Shown here piece after piece: positions 1-9,943 of a stretch of 64,000 nucleotides of DNA. Each line of letters begins with the position of its first letter. Positions within the stretch are counted from its first letter, which is position 1. A program made the translations under genes and the position numbers. Under the pieces are notes generated by a model, which worked only from the letters and a program-made list of their open reading frames with translations, did no database searches and was not told the origin of the DNA. The DNA lies in contig CAVXNH010000098.1 in NCBI GenBank assembly GCA_963762885.1, positions 69,218 to 133,217 of the forward strand. The letters are read 5' to 3'. The stretch is from JASHVB01 sp963762885. GTDB taxonomy: Bacteria > Pseudomonadota > Alphaproteobacteria > Acetobacterales > Acetobacteraceae.

Positions 1-3000
1 GTGGATTTTTTTGTCGCGCGAACGCGGCATAAGCTTCCGGGAAGCCATGGGTCGCCACCGCCCAGACAAACTCGCCGTCCCAGGTGTAAAGCGATCCAAT
101 CGCGGCGCCGCATAACGTATGCGCCTTGTTCAGGATCGCGTCGAACACGGGCGCCAGATCGCCCGGCGATTCGTTAATCACCTCCAACACCTCGGCCGTC
201 GCGGTCTGCTGTTCCAGCGCCTCCCGCGTTTCCGTCAACAGCCGCGCGTTCTCCATCGCGATCACCGCCTGGGCCGCGAAGTTCTCCAGCAGCTCGATCT
301 CTCGGTCGGAGAACAGGCGCGCTTCCCGCCGCCGCGCGCTGATGATGCCGACCACTTTGTCGTCTTTCACCAGCGGTACGCCGAGGATGGTCCGCACACC
401 CGTAGCATCGATTTCCGGATTGACCTCGACATCGTCCGTCTGAAAGTCGGCGGAATGAAAGAACCGGGCCCTCTCCCGGATCACCTTTTCCTGCGCGGTG
501 GACGGGCGCCGCGGCTGGCGAAGCAAAACGGCGGCTTCCTCGGTCATGCCGCGGGTCGCGGCGGCGTGGATCATTTCGCCGTCATAAAGCCAGAGGCTGC
601 CGATCGCCGCGCCGCAGACGCGGTGCGCGCTTTCGAGGATCGAATCGAACACCGGGGCGACGTCGCCGGGATTGGCGTTGATGACCTGCAACACCTCGGC
701 CGTCGCGGTCTGGCGTTCCAGTGCCTCCCGCTGTTCCGTCAGCAGCCGCGCGTTTTCCATCGCGATCACCGCCTGGGCGGCAAAGCTTTCCAGCAGGGCG
801 ATTTGCTTTTCTGGAAACGCGCCGGGCTCCGCGCGATAGATCGCGATAAAACCGAGGACGGCGCCGTCCTTTAACAGTGGTACGTCGAGGACTGCGCGGA
901 TGCCGCCGACGTCCACCATCGCACGGCGGTACCGAGGAAGAACCGTCCCGATATCGTTCGGTGGCGGCGATGTCCTCTACCTGCACCGGACGTTTTGTTT
1001 CAAGAATGAGTGACGGTGGACCGCCCAGCGCCGCCGACAGCGGGTTCGCCGCGCTGAACTCGGCGAAACCCGTTGTGACGCCGCGCAATGCCACGGTATC
1101 GAACCACTGCCCATTGTACTGGTAGAAGCCACCAATAGTCGCGCTACACAGACGCATCGCCTTTTCCAATATCGCATCGAACACCGGCGTCAGATCGCCG
1201 GGGGAGGCGTTGATAACGCCCAACACCTCAGCGGTCGCGGTTTGTTGCTCCAACAACTCTTGAAGATCGGCCGTGCGGGTTTGCAACGCGCGATATGTCT
1301 CGGCGCTGGTGATGGCGATCACCGCCTGCTCGGCGAAGGTTTTCAGCAACTCGATCTGGGTGCCGGTAACGCCGTCGACACGCATGCTGCTTGTCGTGAT
1401 CGCGCCGATCGCGCGGCCGTCGCGCAGTAGGGGAACCGAGACCTGCGTCTTGTGCCCGAGATCCCGAACCGCCTGGGATATGCCGGCCTCGGCATCCAGA
1501 TCGCGGATGTGGATCAATGCACCGTCCAGAATGGCGCGGCAGGTCAGCGAGCCGCGGTCTGGTACCCGCGGCCATCCGCTTCGATAGCTCGCGAGCGCGT
1601 TAGCGCTTACCACGGCCCCCGAGCCTGTGTTCGCGCGATAATGAACCAACTCACCGTCGTATTCGAACAATCCCACGACTGGAGTGCCGAGAAGAGCTTT
1701 CGCCTGCCGGACGATCAGATCGAACACCGGCTGTGCGTCGCCGGGCGAGGCCGACATCTCCTTCAACACATCGATCGTCGCCGCCTGATGGTCGATGCGT
1801 TCCGCGAACGCGGTGTTCCGCTCGGCCAGTTCGGCGGTGCGTTCGCGCAACTCGCCCAACAGCCGAGCGTTCTCCATCGCGATCACCGCCTGGGCGGCGA
1901 AGTTCTCCAGCAGCGCGATTTCCTTGTCCGAGAAGGGGCGCACCTGCGGCCTCATTGCGCTGATGTAGCCCAGGAAGTCGGCATCTTTGCGGAGCGGGAC
2001 GAACAGAATGGTTCGGACATCCGTTCGTTCGAGCAGAAACCGCCCAACCTCCGATACCAGTCCCTGGATCGCCCTGATATCCGGGATTTGACCCGGTCGA
2101 GTGCCGCCCGCGGTCATTCGACGGGCCGTGTCATTGATTGGAACCCCTCGGCGGATCAGCACCGCCAATTCCTCCGGTAGTCCATGGGTTGCGACCGCGC
2201 GCTGCAATTCGCCGTCGAAGGTAAACAGCGAGCCAATGGTGGCGCCGCACAGCGCGTGGGCCTTGTCCAGGATCGCCTCGAACACCGGCGCCAGATCGCC
2301 GGGCGACGCGTTGATGACGCCCAACACCTCGGCCGTCGCGGTCTGCTGTTCCAGCGCTTCCTTCTGCTCGGTGATCAGCCGAGTGTTCTCGATCGCGATC
2401 ACCGCCTGATCGGCGAACGTGCTGACAAGCTCGATCTGTCGTTCGGTAAACGGTTCGACCCGCTGCCGCGCGATCAGCAGAGTCCCGATCGCCTCGCCTG
2501 CGCGCAGTAGAGGCACGCCGAGTGTCGTCCGCTGCTTGCCAAGCCGGGTCGACAACTCCGGGTAACCGGGAATAGTGGCCACGTCGTCCACATGCACCGG
2601 TCGCCCCTCGCGAATCGACCTGGTCCCGACAGTCGTCGGGTAATCGTCCAGAGGAAACGTGCCACGTCCTCTGAGGAATGCTTCGTATTCCGGCGGAAAT
2701 CCGAAATTCGCACCCAGCCTTGCGAATTCGCCCTCACGATGGAAAATCATTGCCTGCTCGGAATCGCACAGCCGCGACGCGGTCTGGATCACCGTGTCGA
2801 GCACCGGTCTCAGATCGAACGTCGAGCGACTGATGACCTTCAGCACGTCGCTGGTCGCCGTCTGGTATTCCAGCAACTCCTGAAGATCGCCAGTGCGCGC
2901 CCGCAACTCCCGCAGCGTCGCGGCACCGGCGATGGCGAGCGACGCTTGCTCGGCGAAGGACTCCACCAGCGCGACGTGGGCGTCGTCGAAGCCGCCTTGC

Positions 3001-3482
3001 TCGACGCGGCGCAGCCCGATGCAACCGATCGCCTGGCCGTCGCGGCGCAGCGGCACATACAGTGCCGACTGAAACCGTCCACCGAGGCCGGTCGAGCGCC
3101 GTAACGGATCCGAATCGATATGCCGGCTGTGAACGATCTGGTTCGTCAACACCGTGCGGCCGGCAAAGGAGTCCGGCCCGGGGGGACGCGGGAAATCGCG
3201 GCGGGCTCCCTCGATCTCCGCCTGGTCGAAACCTATCATCACCGGGGCCTGCAGCAGCGCGCCGTCATATTCGGCGATGCTCGCCGCGGCCGCGCCGCAC
3301 AGCTCCCGCGCGTGGCGGGCGATGAGTTCGAACACCGGCTGGGGATCGTCGGGCGAGGCGGCGATCGCGCGCAGCACCTCCCCCAGCGCCGCGGTCTGCG
3401 CCGCCGCCGCGTCGCGCTGTTGCCGCAATTCCGCGTTGGCGCGCTGAAGCTCGACGATTGCATCGTGTTGCGACGCGCTCAT
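1..3482 (-). CDS. Multi-GAF-domain sensor protein (frameshifted, 3' end beyond window)
   Basis: The gene is a string of GAF sensory domains, each unit about 170-200 residues long, opening with a V-L-x-x-I-x-x-S-P-x-D segment and closing with an F-A-x-Q-A-V-I-A-x-E-N-x-R-L-like helix. Five units lie in the first frame; the fifth changes frame near 925-945, where AATERYRDG continues as MVDVGGIRAVLDVPLLKDG. A sixth unit and part of a seventh follow before the window edge. The ATG at 3482 is preferred because GGGGGA lies just upstream; an ATG at 3530 lacks a site. In alphaproteobacteria such GAF arrays usually precede a histidine kinase or cyclase domain, which would lie outside the window. The short coiled segments between GAFs (LEQQTATAEVLGVINASPGD) are nearly identical, indicating internal duplication. 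The ligand is unknown. Confidence 0.85.
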
Positions 3483-3526
3483 CGGAGTGTCCCCCGCCGT
3501 GCCGCCCGACGACCCGTCCCCAGGCA

Positions 3527-3724
3527 TCATGCCACTGCTCCAACCGCTGCGAAGATCAGGCGCGGCAGGCCGGTCGAGAAGGCTGTTTGGTCCCCGACCG
3601 CAATCGTGCCGCCATGTTGTTTCGCCACGATATCATAGTTGATCGACAGGCCAAGCCAGGTGCCCTCGCCGGCCGGCTCGATCGCGAGCAACGGTTCGAA
3701 TGGTTTGTCGCGGATTGGGTGCGA
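3527..3724 (-). pseudogene. Remnant of histidine-kinase ATPase domain C-terminus
   Basis: Translating leftwards gives PFEPLLAIEPAGEGTWLGLS followed by INYDIVAKQHGGTIAV and a TGA just before the GAF gene. This matches the G2 box and end of a HATPase_c domain of the GAF-kinase type (usual form GEGTGLGLS.YDIV.KQHGGT). The second glycine of the box is replaced by W, and there is no N-terminal part or start, so this is the decayed tail of an upstream kinase paralogue. It suggests a once tandem arrangement of GAF-kinases. The reading is from the sequence; the kinase assignment is by motif only. Confidence 0.6.
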
Positions 3725-3732
3725 GCCTCTGG

Positions 3733-3918
3733 CCGCACGGCTTCCTGAACTACGTCTTCAGCCGGGAAGGTCTGGTCGAGCCGGATCGGCTCAGCGTCGC
3801 GCTACGGATCGCCAAGGGCGAGTTGGCCGCGGCCGCAGGATTATCCCAAGACGCTGTGTCCAGGACAAGACGGTTGCGGGCTCCGGCGCCGGGTACTAGG
3901 CGGCATCTACCTCCCTGA
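3733..3918 (+). pseudogene. Possible remnant of Xre/MbcA/ParS-type antitoxin
   Basis: The frame contains EPDRLSVALRIAKGELAAAA then GLSQDAVSRTRRL, resembling the helix-turn-helix start of Xre/MbcA/ParS toxin-binding antitoxins. The toxin-binding second half is absent; the frame runs out in low-complexity sequence overlapping the end of the higA-like gene on the other strand. No RES-type toxin partner is present nearby. This is probably a fragment; the assignment rests on one short motif. Confidence 0.3.
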
Positions 3919-4222
3919 TGATCCGCTCACCGAATTCCTGCTCTGCCAGAGCCAGGTCGTAGTTGCTATGCAGGTTCATCCAAAACGCCGCGCCGGTACC
4001 GAAATAACGGCCGAGGCGCAACGCCGCCTCGGCAGAGACGGCGTGTTGGCCTCGGATGATCTCGGTCAGTCGATTTGCCGGGACACTCAATTTGAGGGCG
4101 AGTGCGTTGGCGGTCAGCCTGCGCGCTTCCAACTCGCTGGCGAGCGTGCGGCCAGGATCCACCGGCGGCAGCGGTGCGCCGCCCGGATACGCGAACAGGT
4201 CAGTCCGTTGCGTCGTGACCAT
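3896..4222 (-). CDS. higA: HigA-family Xre antitoxin
   Basis: A 108-residue protein with a central Xre helix-turn-helix: LTANALALKLSVPANRLTEI followed by IRGQHAVSAEAALRLGRYFG and the family signature GTGAAFWMNLHSNYDLALAE. HigA antitoxins repress their own promoter and neutralise the HigB mRNA interferase. No HigB-like frame (about 90 residues) is visible on either side, so this is an orphan antitoxin or a solo regulator. N-terminal residues PPVDPGRTLASELEARRLTA are typical of the family, supporting the ATG at 4222. It lies next to other decayed genes, suggesting an old unstable locus. Confidence 0.85.
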   Translation of the reverse strand: MVTTQRTDLFAYPGGAPLPPVDPGRTLASELEARRLTANALALKLSVPANRLTEIIRGQHAVSAEAALRLGRYFGTGAAFWMNLHSNYDLALAEQEFGERIIREVDAA

Positions 4223-4237
4223 GTGCCCAGCCCCTCA

Positions 4238-4495
4238 ATGCGTATCAACGACGTGGACATCGAACGCGTCGCCATCTCTGAATTTGTAACTCGTTATTCG
4301 GTGGCTACGCGCGTGGCGGCGGCGCTGCGCTCCGGCATCCACGAAAACCGGATCGTCGCGGTGCGCCAGACCAGCCCGCACCGGGAAGGCACCCTGGCCG
4401 ATCTGCTGGCCGTCATGCAGACCGATCTGCGCCGCATCGAGGCCGCGCTACGCGAGGTCGCCATGCAGGCGAGTTTCCTCGACCAAGCCGCCTGA
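4238..4495 (+). CDS. Small hypothetical protein
   Basis: An 85-residue frame from ATG (MRINDVDIERVAISEFVTRY) to TGA, starting 15 bp from the divergent higA start. The C-terminal half (LADLLAVMQTDLRRIEAALR) is predicted amphipathic helix. No family is recognised and there is no strong ribosome site. It could be a fragment of a larger helical protein. Codon use fits the surroundings. Confidence 0.35.
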   Translation: MRINDVDIERVAISEFVTRYSVATRVAAALRSGIHENRIVAVRQTSPHREGTLADLLAVMQTDLRRIEAALREVAMQASFLDQAA

Positions 4496-5357
4496 CGCGG
4501 CGGCGATCGGCAGGCGCGCGCGAGCTATACCCAGCCGCGCCATACCCCCCACCCGAATTCGCGCCCGGTAGAACTACACCCATGCACGGTCCTGGAGGGG
4601 ACGAGCGAGCGGGCTGAAACGCCATATCCCTGGGCGCGCCGGCCACCGTATCAATGCCCCAGCCAGCAGCATTGTCGTGGTGAAACCTGACGGATAGAAC
4701 CCGGATCAACGGTCCGCCGTAGTGTGGAAAGCGGACCTTCGAATTCGGTAGAGAGGGCAACGGAATCCCACCGCACCAAGGTTATGCCGCCACTCGCCGC
4801 GCTGCCGTGGCGAGCAGTGGATAGTGAGTCGCACCGCCCAGCAGCAGCTCCAACTGGCAGGCGCCATCGATGCCCGCGAACAAGGCCGCCGCCGGCCGCG
4901 GCCCCGTCCGATCCAGCAGCCGGCGCCAGACCGCATCGACCACCGGTCCGCCGGTGAGCACCGCCGCGCAAGGCTCCTGCGGCGGCAGCCCCTTCCCGCC
5001 GTTCCCGTTCCGGAACAGCCAGCGGTTGCCATCGTCGCGGTAGCTTTCCGCCGGAGCACCATTGGCCAGCAGCAGGTCGTGCGTCTTTCGATTGCCACAC
5101 TGCGTATCCGCTTGGCCCAAACGGTCGTTCGGGTCCTCCCGCGCTGTCCCTGCCGCGGCCGTATGCGGCAGAGGGCTGTCGAGCAGAATGAGTGACGCAG
5201 TAGGATTAAGCCTCTAACCTCAGGCGGCTCGCGTCGCTCTACAGGAGATCCATGGCTGCCTGCGAATACGGGGCACGATTCTCCGTCGTTTACGGAGTTG
5301 GCCCGATTCGGCAGAAGCTCGATTATGCGACTCAGTTAAGATTAGGACGACGCCCTG
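4496..5357. other. Mostly non-coding stretch with one weak frame
   Basis: No recognisable gene. A leftward frame from TTG at 5120 to 4782 (112 codons; segments PVVDAVWRRLLDRTG and ACQLELLLGGATHYPLLA) has protein-like composition, but it has no ATG, no ribosome site and no family resemblance, so it is noted here only as a possible decayed or hypothetical gene. The last 100 bases are the leader of the next gene. Confidence 0.3.
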
Positions 5358-7235
5358 ATGCTCAACATCCAGACGTTCGACAACCGCTCCGGCGGCAACG
5401 TGACCTACAAGGCGCTGGCGCATCCGCTGGCCGCCGAGGCGATCGCCGCCCTCTACGCCAGCCTGACCCCGCCCGTCGCGCTCTACGACCCCGACAACAT
5501 CGCCGATCCCCTGCTGGCGCTGTATCCCGGCATGCCGGGGCTGGAGGCGCTGTTTGTGCATGACGTCGCCGCGGTGGGCCAGCGCCGCGCCGGCCTGGAA
5601 GCGCGGGCCTTGACCGAGCTGCCGCACTGCCGCGCCCGCAGTGTGCTGATCGCGGCCTTCGATGCCGGCCGTATCGCCGCGCGCATCGCCCATCTGGTTC
5701 CGCCCGGTGCCACAGTGCACACGCTGGACGCAGCCAGACTGCCCGACGCGCTGCTGACCAACCGCACGCGCTACCTGGACAAGCTCAACTTCGCCACGAA
5801 TTTCGTGTTCTTCCGGGATGCTGGCGGCCTGTCCACGCGGCTGGTGTCCGCCAATTACTGGGCTGGCCACGGCGCCCGCGAAATCCGCCTGTGGTTACGG
5901 CTGTTCGCCAAGGACGGCAATGCGCTGGCCACCTGGGAGCAGGACGTGCCGTCCGGCATGGCGGGGTTTGCGATTGACAGTCGTGCTGTCCGGGAACGCT
6001 TCGGGCTACCGGAATTCACCGGTCAGCTCTGCGTCCACGCGATCGGCGCCACCGGCCACGACGTGGTGAAATACGCGCTCGACACCTACGCGTCTGACAA
6101 CGGAGCGTCACTGTCCTGCACGCACGACGCCAACGCCTGGCCATCCGACCGCTATGCCGGCCTGCCGGCGCCGCGCGACGACGAACGTGTCGTGCTGTGG
6201 CTGCAGAACAGCCACGCCGTACCGATCCCGCCCGGCGCGATCGCGCTGGACCGCATGGGCGCAGAGCACCCGGTCACGCTGGATCGCGCAGTCGGCCCCT
6301 TCGCCACCGTCGCGCTGGACATCGCCGAGCTGCTGCCCGCCATCCGCTGGCCAGCGCAGATCGAGCTGCGCTCCGGCCGCCACGTGGTGCGTCCGCGCTA
6401 CGAGGTCACCCGCGCCGCCCGCGTGCGCATCGCCCACGTCAACGTCGAGCGCGCCGACCTCCGCCCGGATCCCGCAATCCCGTCGCTGCCGCCCGAACTC
6501 GGCCGCGGCTTCCTGCTGCCCTTCCCGGTGCTGCCGCGCGGCCGTTTCCGCAGCATCGTGCAGCCCACGCCGATGGCGGAAACCCAGGCCAACCTGCCGC
6601 TACGTCTTGATGTGTTCGACCCGGAGGGGCGCAAGGTGGCGGAACGCTTCCTTGGCTGCCTGCCGCGCGACCACGCCGTCGCGGTGGATTTCGACGACAT
6701 CGCCATCGATAGCGGACACGCCGAGCTGGTCTACGACTTCCGCGACGGCGGCAAGGCGGACGGCTGGCTGCACGCGCTGTTTCGCTACGAGGACCGGCAG
6801 TCCGGCCACGTCGCCGAGTCCAGCTTCGGCGCGCACATGTTCAATACCGTCATGACATGGCGCGACGAGCCGCAATCCTATTCCGGCCCACCGCCTGGTC
6901 TGTCCACGACGCTGTTCCTGCGCCTCGGCGATGCCCGCCGCCGCAGCTTCGCGGTGCTGATCTATCCCGCATCGGCACCGTGGCACGCCGCGTCGGCTAC
7001 CCTGCTGAAATTGCACGACGGCGCCGGCCGCGAGATCGCAGCGCATCCAGTGGCGATCGCCTGTAGCGGATCGACCATGGTGTGGCCGGATGAAATCTTC
7101 GGTGCGGCGGCGCTGCGAGACGCCGGCCCCGAAGGCTATGTCCTGGTGCGCGACCCCACCTGCCGGCTGTTCGGCTATCACGGCCTGATGGATGATGCCG
7201 GCGGGTTCTCGCTCGACCACATGTTCGGCTTCTGA
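5358..7235 (+). CDS. Conserved-looking hypothetical protein, 625 residues
   Basis: An intact 625-codon gene with codon bias typical of the region and an AGGA about ten bases before the ATG. No signal peptide and no membrane segment are seen. The sequence alternates short beta-like strands (FVFFRDAGGLSTRLVSANYW, EIRLWLRLFAKDG, VVLWLQNSHAVPIPPGAIAL), suggesting a multi-domain beta-sandwich protein. No catalytic motif is recognised. It stands alone between a non-coding stretch and a tandem repeat followed by a MOSC gene on the same strand. Function is unknown; carbohydrate-related or structural roles would be guesses. Confidence 0.8.
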   Translation: MLNIQTFDNRSGGNVTYKALAHPLAAEAIAALYASLTPPVALYDPDNIADPLLALYPGMPGLEALFVHDVAAVGQRRAGLEARALTELPHCRARSVLIAAFDAGRIAARIAHLVPPGATVHTLDAARLPDALLTNRTRYLDKLNFATNFVFFRDAGGLSTRLVSANYWAGHGAREIRLWLRLFAKDGNALATWEQDVPSGMAGFAIDSRAVRERFGLPEFTGQLCVHAIGATGHDVVKYALDTYASDNGASLSCTHDANAWPSDRYAGLPAPRDDERVVLWLQNSHAVPIPPGAIALDRMGAEHPVTLDRAVGPFATVALDIAELLPAIRWPAQIELRSGRHVVRPRYEVTRAARVRIAHVNVERADLRPDPAIPSLPPELGRGFLLPFPVLPRGRFRSIVQPTPMAETQANLPLRLDVFDPEGRKVAERFLGCLPRDHAVAVDFDDIAIDSGHAELVYDFRDGGKADGWLHALFRYEDRQSGHVAESSFGAHMFNTVMTWRDEPQSYSGPPPGLSTTLFLRLGDARRRSFAVLIYPASAPWHAASATLLKLHDGAGREIAAHPVAIACSGSTMVWPDEIFGAAALRDAGPEGYVLVRDPTCRLFGYHGLMDDAGGFSLDHMFGF

Positions 7236-7246
7236 TGAGCGCGCCC

Positions 7247-7365
7247 CTCGTCATGGCCGCCGGCCGCCTCGTCATGGCCGCCGGCCGCCTCGTCATGGCC
7301 GCCCGCCGCCTCGTCATGGCCGCCCGCCCCCTCGTCATGGCCGGCCTTGTGCCGGCCATCCACGC
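7247..7365. repeat. Five tandem 21-bp units running into a GTCATGGCCGG palindrome
   Basis: Units starting at 7247, 7268, 7289, 7310 and 7331 share CTCGTCATGGCCGCC, each 21 bp apart. The last unit diverges into GTCATGGCCGG-cttgtg-CCGGCCATCCACG, the same palindrome family found at 28341-28428 and 34430-34517. It lies directly after a stop codon, between two co-oriented genes. Confidence 0.85.
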
Positions 7366-7410
7366 CTATTCGCACCGTCCGCGACCAATGCGCGCGGCTA
7401 ATGCCCCGCC

Positions 7411-7971
7411 ATGACGGTGCAGCTCGCACGAACCAGCGTCGTGATCGCCGTCAGCCGCGACGCCGCGCACAACTTCACCAAACCGACCCGCGATGCGATC
7501 CGCCTGCTTGCCGGCCAGGGCGTTGAAGGCGACGCGCACCGCGGCACGACCGTGCAGCACCGCTCGCGCGTCGCACGCGACCCCAGCCAGCCCAATCTGC
7601 GCCAGGTCCACCTGCTCCACGCCGAACTGTTCGACGAACTGCACGCCGCCGGCTTCGACCTCTCACCCGGGCAACTCGGCGAGAACGTCACCACGCGCGG
7701 CCTCGATTTGCTCGCGCTGCCCACTGGCACCCACCTGTTGCTTGGTGACAGCGCCGTGGTGCAAGTGACCGGCCTGCGTAATCCTTGTGTCCAGCTCAAC
7801 AGGTTTCAGCCTGGCCTGATGACGGCCGTGCTGGACCGCGACGCCGCCGGCAACCTGGTGCGCAAGGCCGGCGTGATGGGCATTGTGCTGACCGACGGCA
7901 CGGTGCGACCCGGCGATCCCGTCAGTGTTGTCCTGCCGGACCCGCCGCACCGCGCGCTGCAACCGGTCTGA
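7411..7971 (+). CDS. MOSC domain protein
   Basis: A 186-residue MOSC-domain protein of the short YiiM-like class. Visible signatures: VEGDAHRGTTVQHRSRVARD, LGENVTTRGLDLLALPTGT, and the conserved cysteine segment VTGLRNPCVQLNRFQPGL, where the cysteine is proposed to carry sulfur. MOSC domains occur in molybdenum-cofactor sulfurases and in proteins reducing N-hydroxylated compounds. No ribosome site is obvious before the ATG. A molybdenum hydroxylase is encoded 5 kb away, so a role in cofactor sulfuration is conceivable but unproven. Confidence 0.88.
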   Translation: MTVQLARTSVVIAVSRDAAHNFTKPTRDAIRLLAGQGVEGDAHRGTTVQHRSRVARDPSQPNLRQVHLLHAELFDELHAAGFDLSPGQLGENVTTRGLDLLALPTGTHLLLGDSAVVQVTGLRNPCVQLNRFQPGLMTAVLDRDAAGNLVRKAGVMGIVLTDGTVRPGDPVSVVLPDPPHRALQPV

Positions 7972-8086
7972 CGGGTTTTTCCTTACGCACATTTCACGGT
8001 TGCCCTACACGGCGCCATGGCACACTGTCAGCGGCGGCCGATGCTCGGCCGCAAGGGAGTTGCTACAACAATCGGGAGAACAAACA

Positions 8087-9301
8087 ATGATCACCCGCCG
8101 CGCCGCCCTGACCGCCGCACTCGCATCCGCCGCCGCGAGCAAGTTCTCGAACGCTCGTGCCGCCGACACGCCAGGCGTCAGCGCGACCGAGATCAAGATC
8201 GGCAACACCATGCCGTATAGCGGTCCCGCCTCGTCCTACAGCGTCATCGGCCGCACCGAGGCCGCCTACTTCAACATGGTCAACGACCAGGGCGGCGTCG
8301 CCGGCCGCAAGATCAACTTCATTTCGCTCGACGATGGCTACAGCCCGCCGAAGACCGTCGAGGATGTGCGCCAACTGGTCGAGCAAGACGAGGTCGATTT
8401 TTGCTTCCAGAACCTTGGCACGCCGTGCAACTCGGCAATTGCCACCTACATGAACCAAAAGAAGATTCCGCAGCTCTTCGTCGGGTCCGGCGCCAGCAAA
8501 TGGAGCGACTATAAGAAATACCCTTGGACCATGGGCTGGCAACCGAACTACCGCACTGAAGCCCAGATCTACATGAAATACATGCTGGCCAATGTGAAGG
8601 AGCCGAAGCTCGGCATCCTCTACCAGAACGACGACTTCGGTAAGGACTATCCGATTGGCGCGCGCGACGCCTTGGGTGCCGACTGGGACAAGATCGTCGT
8701 CAAGTCGGTCAGCTACGAGACGACGGACGCCACGGTCGACTCGCAGATTGCCGAACTGCAAAGCGCCGGCGCCAATGTCCTGCTGGTGGGCGCGATTCCC
8801 AAGTTCGCAGCGCAGGCAATCCGCAAGGTCTACGACCTTAGTTGGAAGCCGATGTTCTTCATGACCAATGTGGCGATCTCGGTCGGCACGGTGATGCAGC
8901 CGGCGGGTCCGGAAAAGGCCATCGGCATGCTCAGCACCCAGTATCTGAAGGACCCCACCGACCCGGCCTGGACTGACGACGCCGGCATGAAGCGATGGCG
9001 GGCATTCATGGCGAAGTACAATCCGAGCGGCGACGTCACCGACTCCGCTACGGTCTTTGCTTACGGCATCAGCATGACGATGATGCAGGTGCTGAAGCAG
9101 TGCAACGGCGACTTCTCGCGTCCCAACGTCATGAAGCAGGCGGAGAGCCTGCATGACGTTGATATCCCGATCCTGCTGCCCGGGATAAAGATCGGCACCA
9201 GCGTCACCGACCATCGTCCGATCAAGGCGATGCAGCTTCAGAAGTGGGACGGCAAGACCTGGGCAAGGTTCGGCGACCTGATCGAAGGCGCCAACGTGTA
9301 G
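8087..9301 (+). CDS. ABC transporter substrate-binding protein, branched-chain amino acid type
   Basis: A 404-residue periplasmic binding protein of the LivK/peripla_BP_6 family. The start at 8087 is set by GGGAGA eight bases upstream; the N-terminus MITRRAALTAALASAAA is a Tat-like signal ending at NARAAD. Family motifs: EIKIGNTMPYSGPASSYSVI, NDQGGVAGRKI and TVEDVRQLVEQDEVDF. The usual LivHMGF permease and ATPase genes are absent, so it is an orphan binding protein or works with a transporter elsewhere. It is followed by two inverted repeats, likely the transcript end. The ligand cannot be read from sequence. Confidence 0.92.
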   Translation: MITRRAALTAALASAAASKFSNARAADTPGVSATEIKIGNTMPYSGPASSYSVIGRTEAAYFNMVNDQGGVAGRKINFISLDDGYSPPKTVEDVRQLVEQDEVDFCFQNLGTPCNSAIATYMNQKKIPQLFVGSGASKWSDYKKYPWTMGWQPNYRTEAQIYMKYMLANVKEPKLGILYQNDDFGKDYPIGARDALGADWDKIVVKSVSYETTDATVDSQIAELQSAGANVLLVGAIPKFAAQAIRKVYDLSWKPMFFMTNVAISVGTVMQPAGPEKAIGMLSTQYLKDPTDPAWTDDAGMKRWRAFMAKYNPSGDVTDSATVFAYGISMTMMQVLKQCNGDFSRPNVMKQAESLHDVDIPILLPGIKIGTSVTDHRPIKAMQLQKWDGKTWARFGDLIEGANV

Positions 9302-9308
9302 TCAAGAA

Positions 9309-9460
9309 ACCTCTCCCGCGGGAGCGGGAGAGGTCGAGGCGCCCTTGCGCCGCCGGTGAGGGTGATCGGGTCGGCACGTAGCAGGTAGGGCGTGCCTATC
9401 CGCGGCACTCTCACCCGGAGCGCTGACGCGCTCCGACCTCTCCCGCTTCGCGGGAGAGGT
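9309..9460. repeat. Two CTCTCCCGC/GCGGGAGAG hairpins between convergent genes
   Basis: Two hairpins (9309-9334 and 9436-9460), each with the core ACCTCTCCCG...CGGGAGAGGT, bracket about 100 bp between the converging binding-protein and DUF3237 genes. No T-tract follows, but the position fits a bidirectional transcription end. The same element occurs at 21046-21074 and 37047-37075, so it is a dispersed repeat family. Confidence 0.8.
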
Positions 9461-9928
9461 TTACGGCACCTCGAACACCTTGATTACTACCTGCGCCTGC
9501 GTCCGTTCGCCCGTTGCGACGAACACGCTGCGCGTCAGCCACTCATGCGGGCCGGGTGCAACTTCGAACATCGGCGAGGCTCGGAAATAGTATTCCGACG
9601 GATCGACCATCTCCCCCGCTGCAAGCCGCGCCAGAACCTCCGGCGGCCCTCGGCGCACACCGCGATTCACCACCGAGATCAACGCCCCATCTTCCGCTCG
9701 CAACGTATAGCGCGCAACCAACTGCGCAGTGCCGTCCGGCAGCACGACCTGCCAATCCGCACCGCCGGGCAGCACGGTCGCGGTCAGACGAGGCCCCTCA
9801 ACTCGCCCCCCGGTAATCGGAATGATCCGCCGCCGTCCCGCCGCGATCGGTCCGACGTCCAGCGGCGTCCCGATATCGACGAACGCAGCGAAGACAAACT
9901 CCAGACCAGCGCTGGTTTCCTGCGACAT
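9461..9928 (-). CDS. DUF3237 domain protein
   Basis: A 155-residue protein with typical DUF3237 features: LEFVFAAFVDIGTPLDVGPI, GRRRIIPITGGRVEGPRLTA, and VLPGGADWQVVLPDGTAQL, ending in a beta strand. The family is a small beta-barrel of unknown function often found in aromatic or CoA-dependent catabolic clusters. It is the last gene of a leftward operon, 15 bp after the permease stop, with CGGAGG before its ATG. It probably serves the compound imported by the upstream ABC transporter. Confidence 0.85.
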   Translation of the reverse strand: MSQETSAGLEFVFAAFVDIGTPLDVGPIAAGRRRIIPITGGRVEGPRLTATVLPGGADWQVVLPDGTAQLVARYTLRAEDGALISVVNRGVRRGPPEVLARLAAGEMVDPSEYYFRASPMFEVAPGPHEWLTRSVFVATGERTQAQVVIKVFEVP

Positions 9929-9943
9929 TCACCGTCCTCCGCG

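Noticed and set aside
4706..5195. Overlapping open frames in the 4.7-5.2 kb region
   Set aside because: Several frames on both strands overlap, none with a good start, ribosome site or recognisable family; only one is mentioned as a weak possibility.
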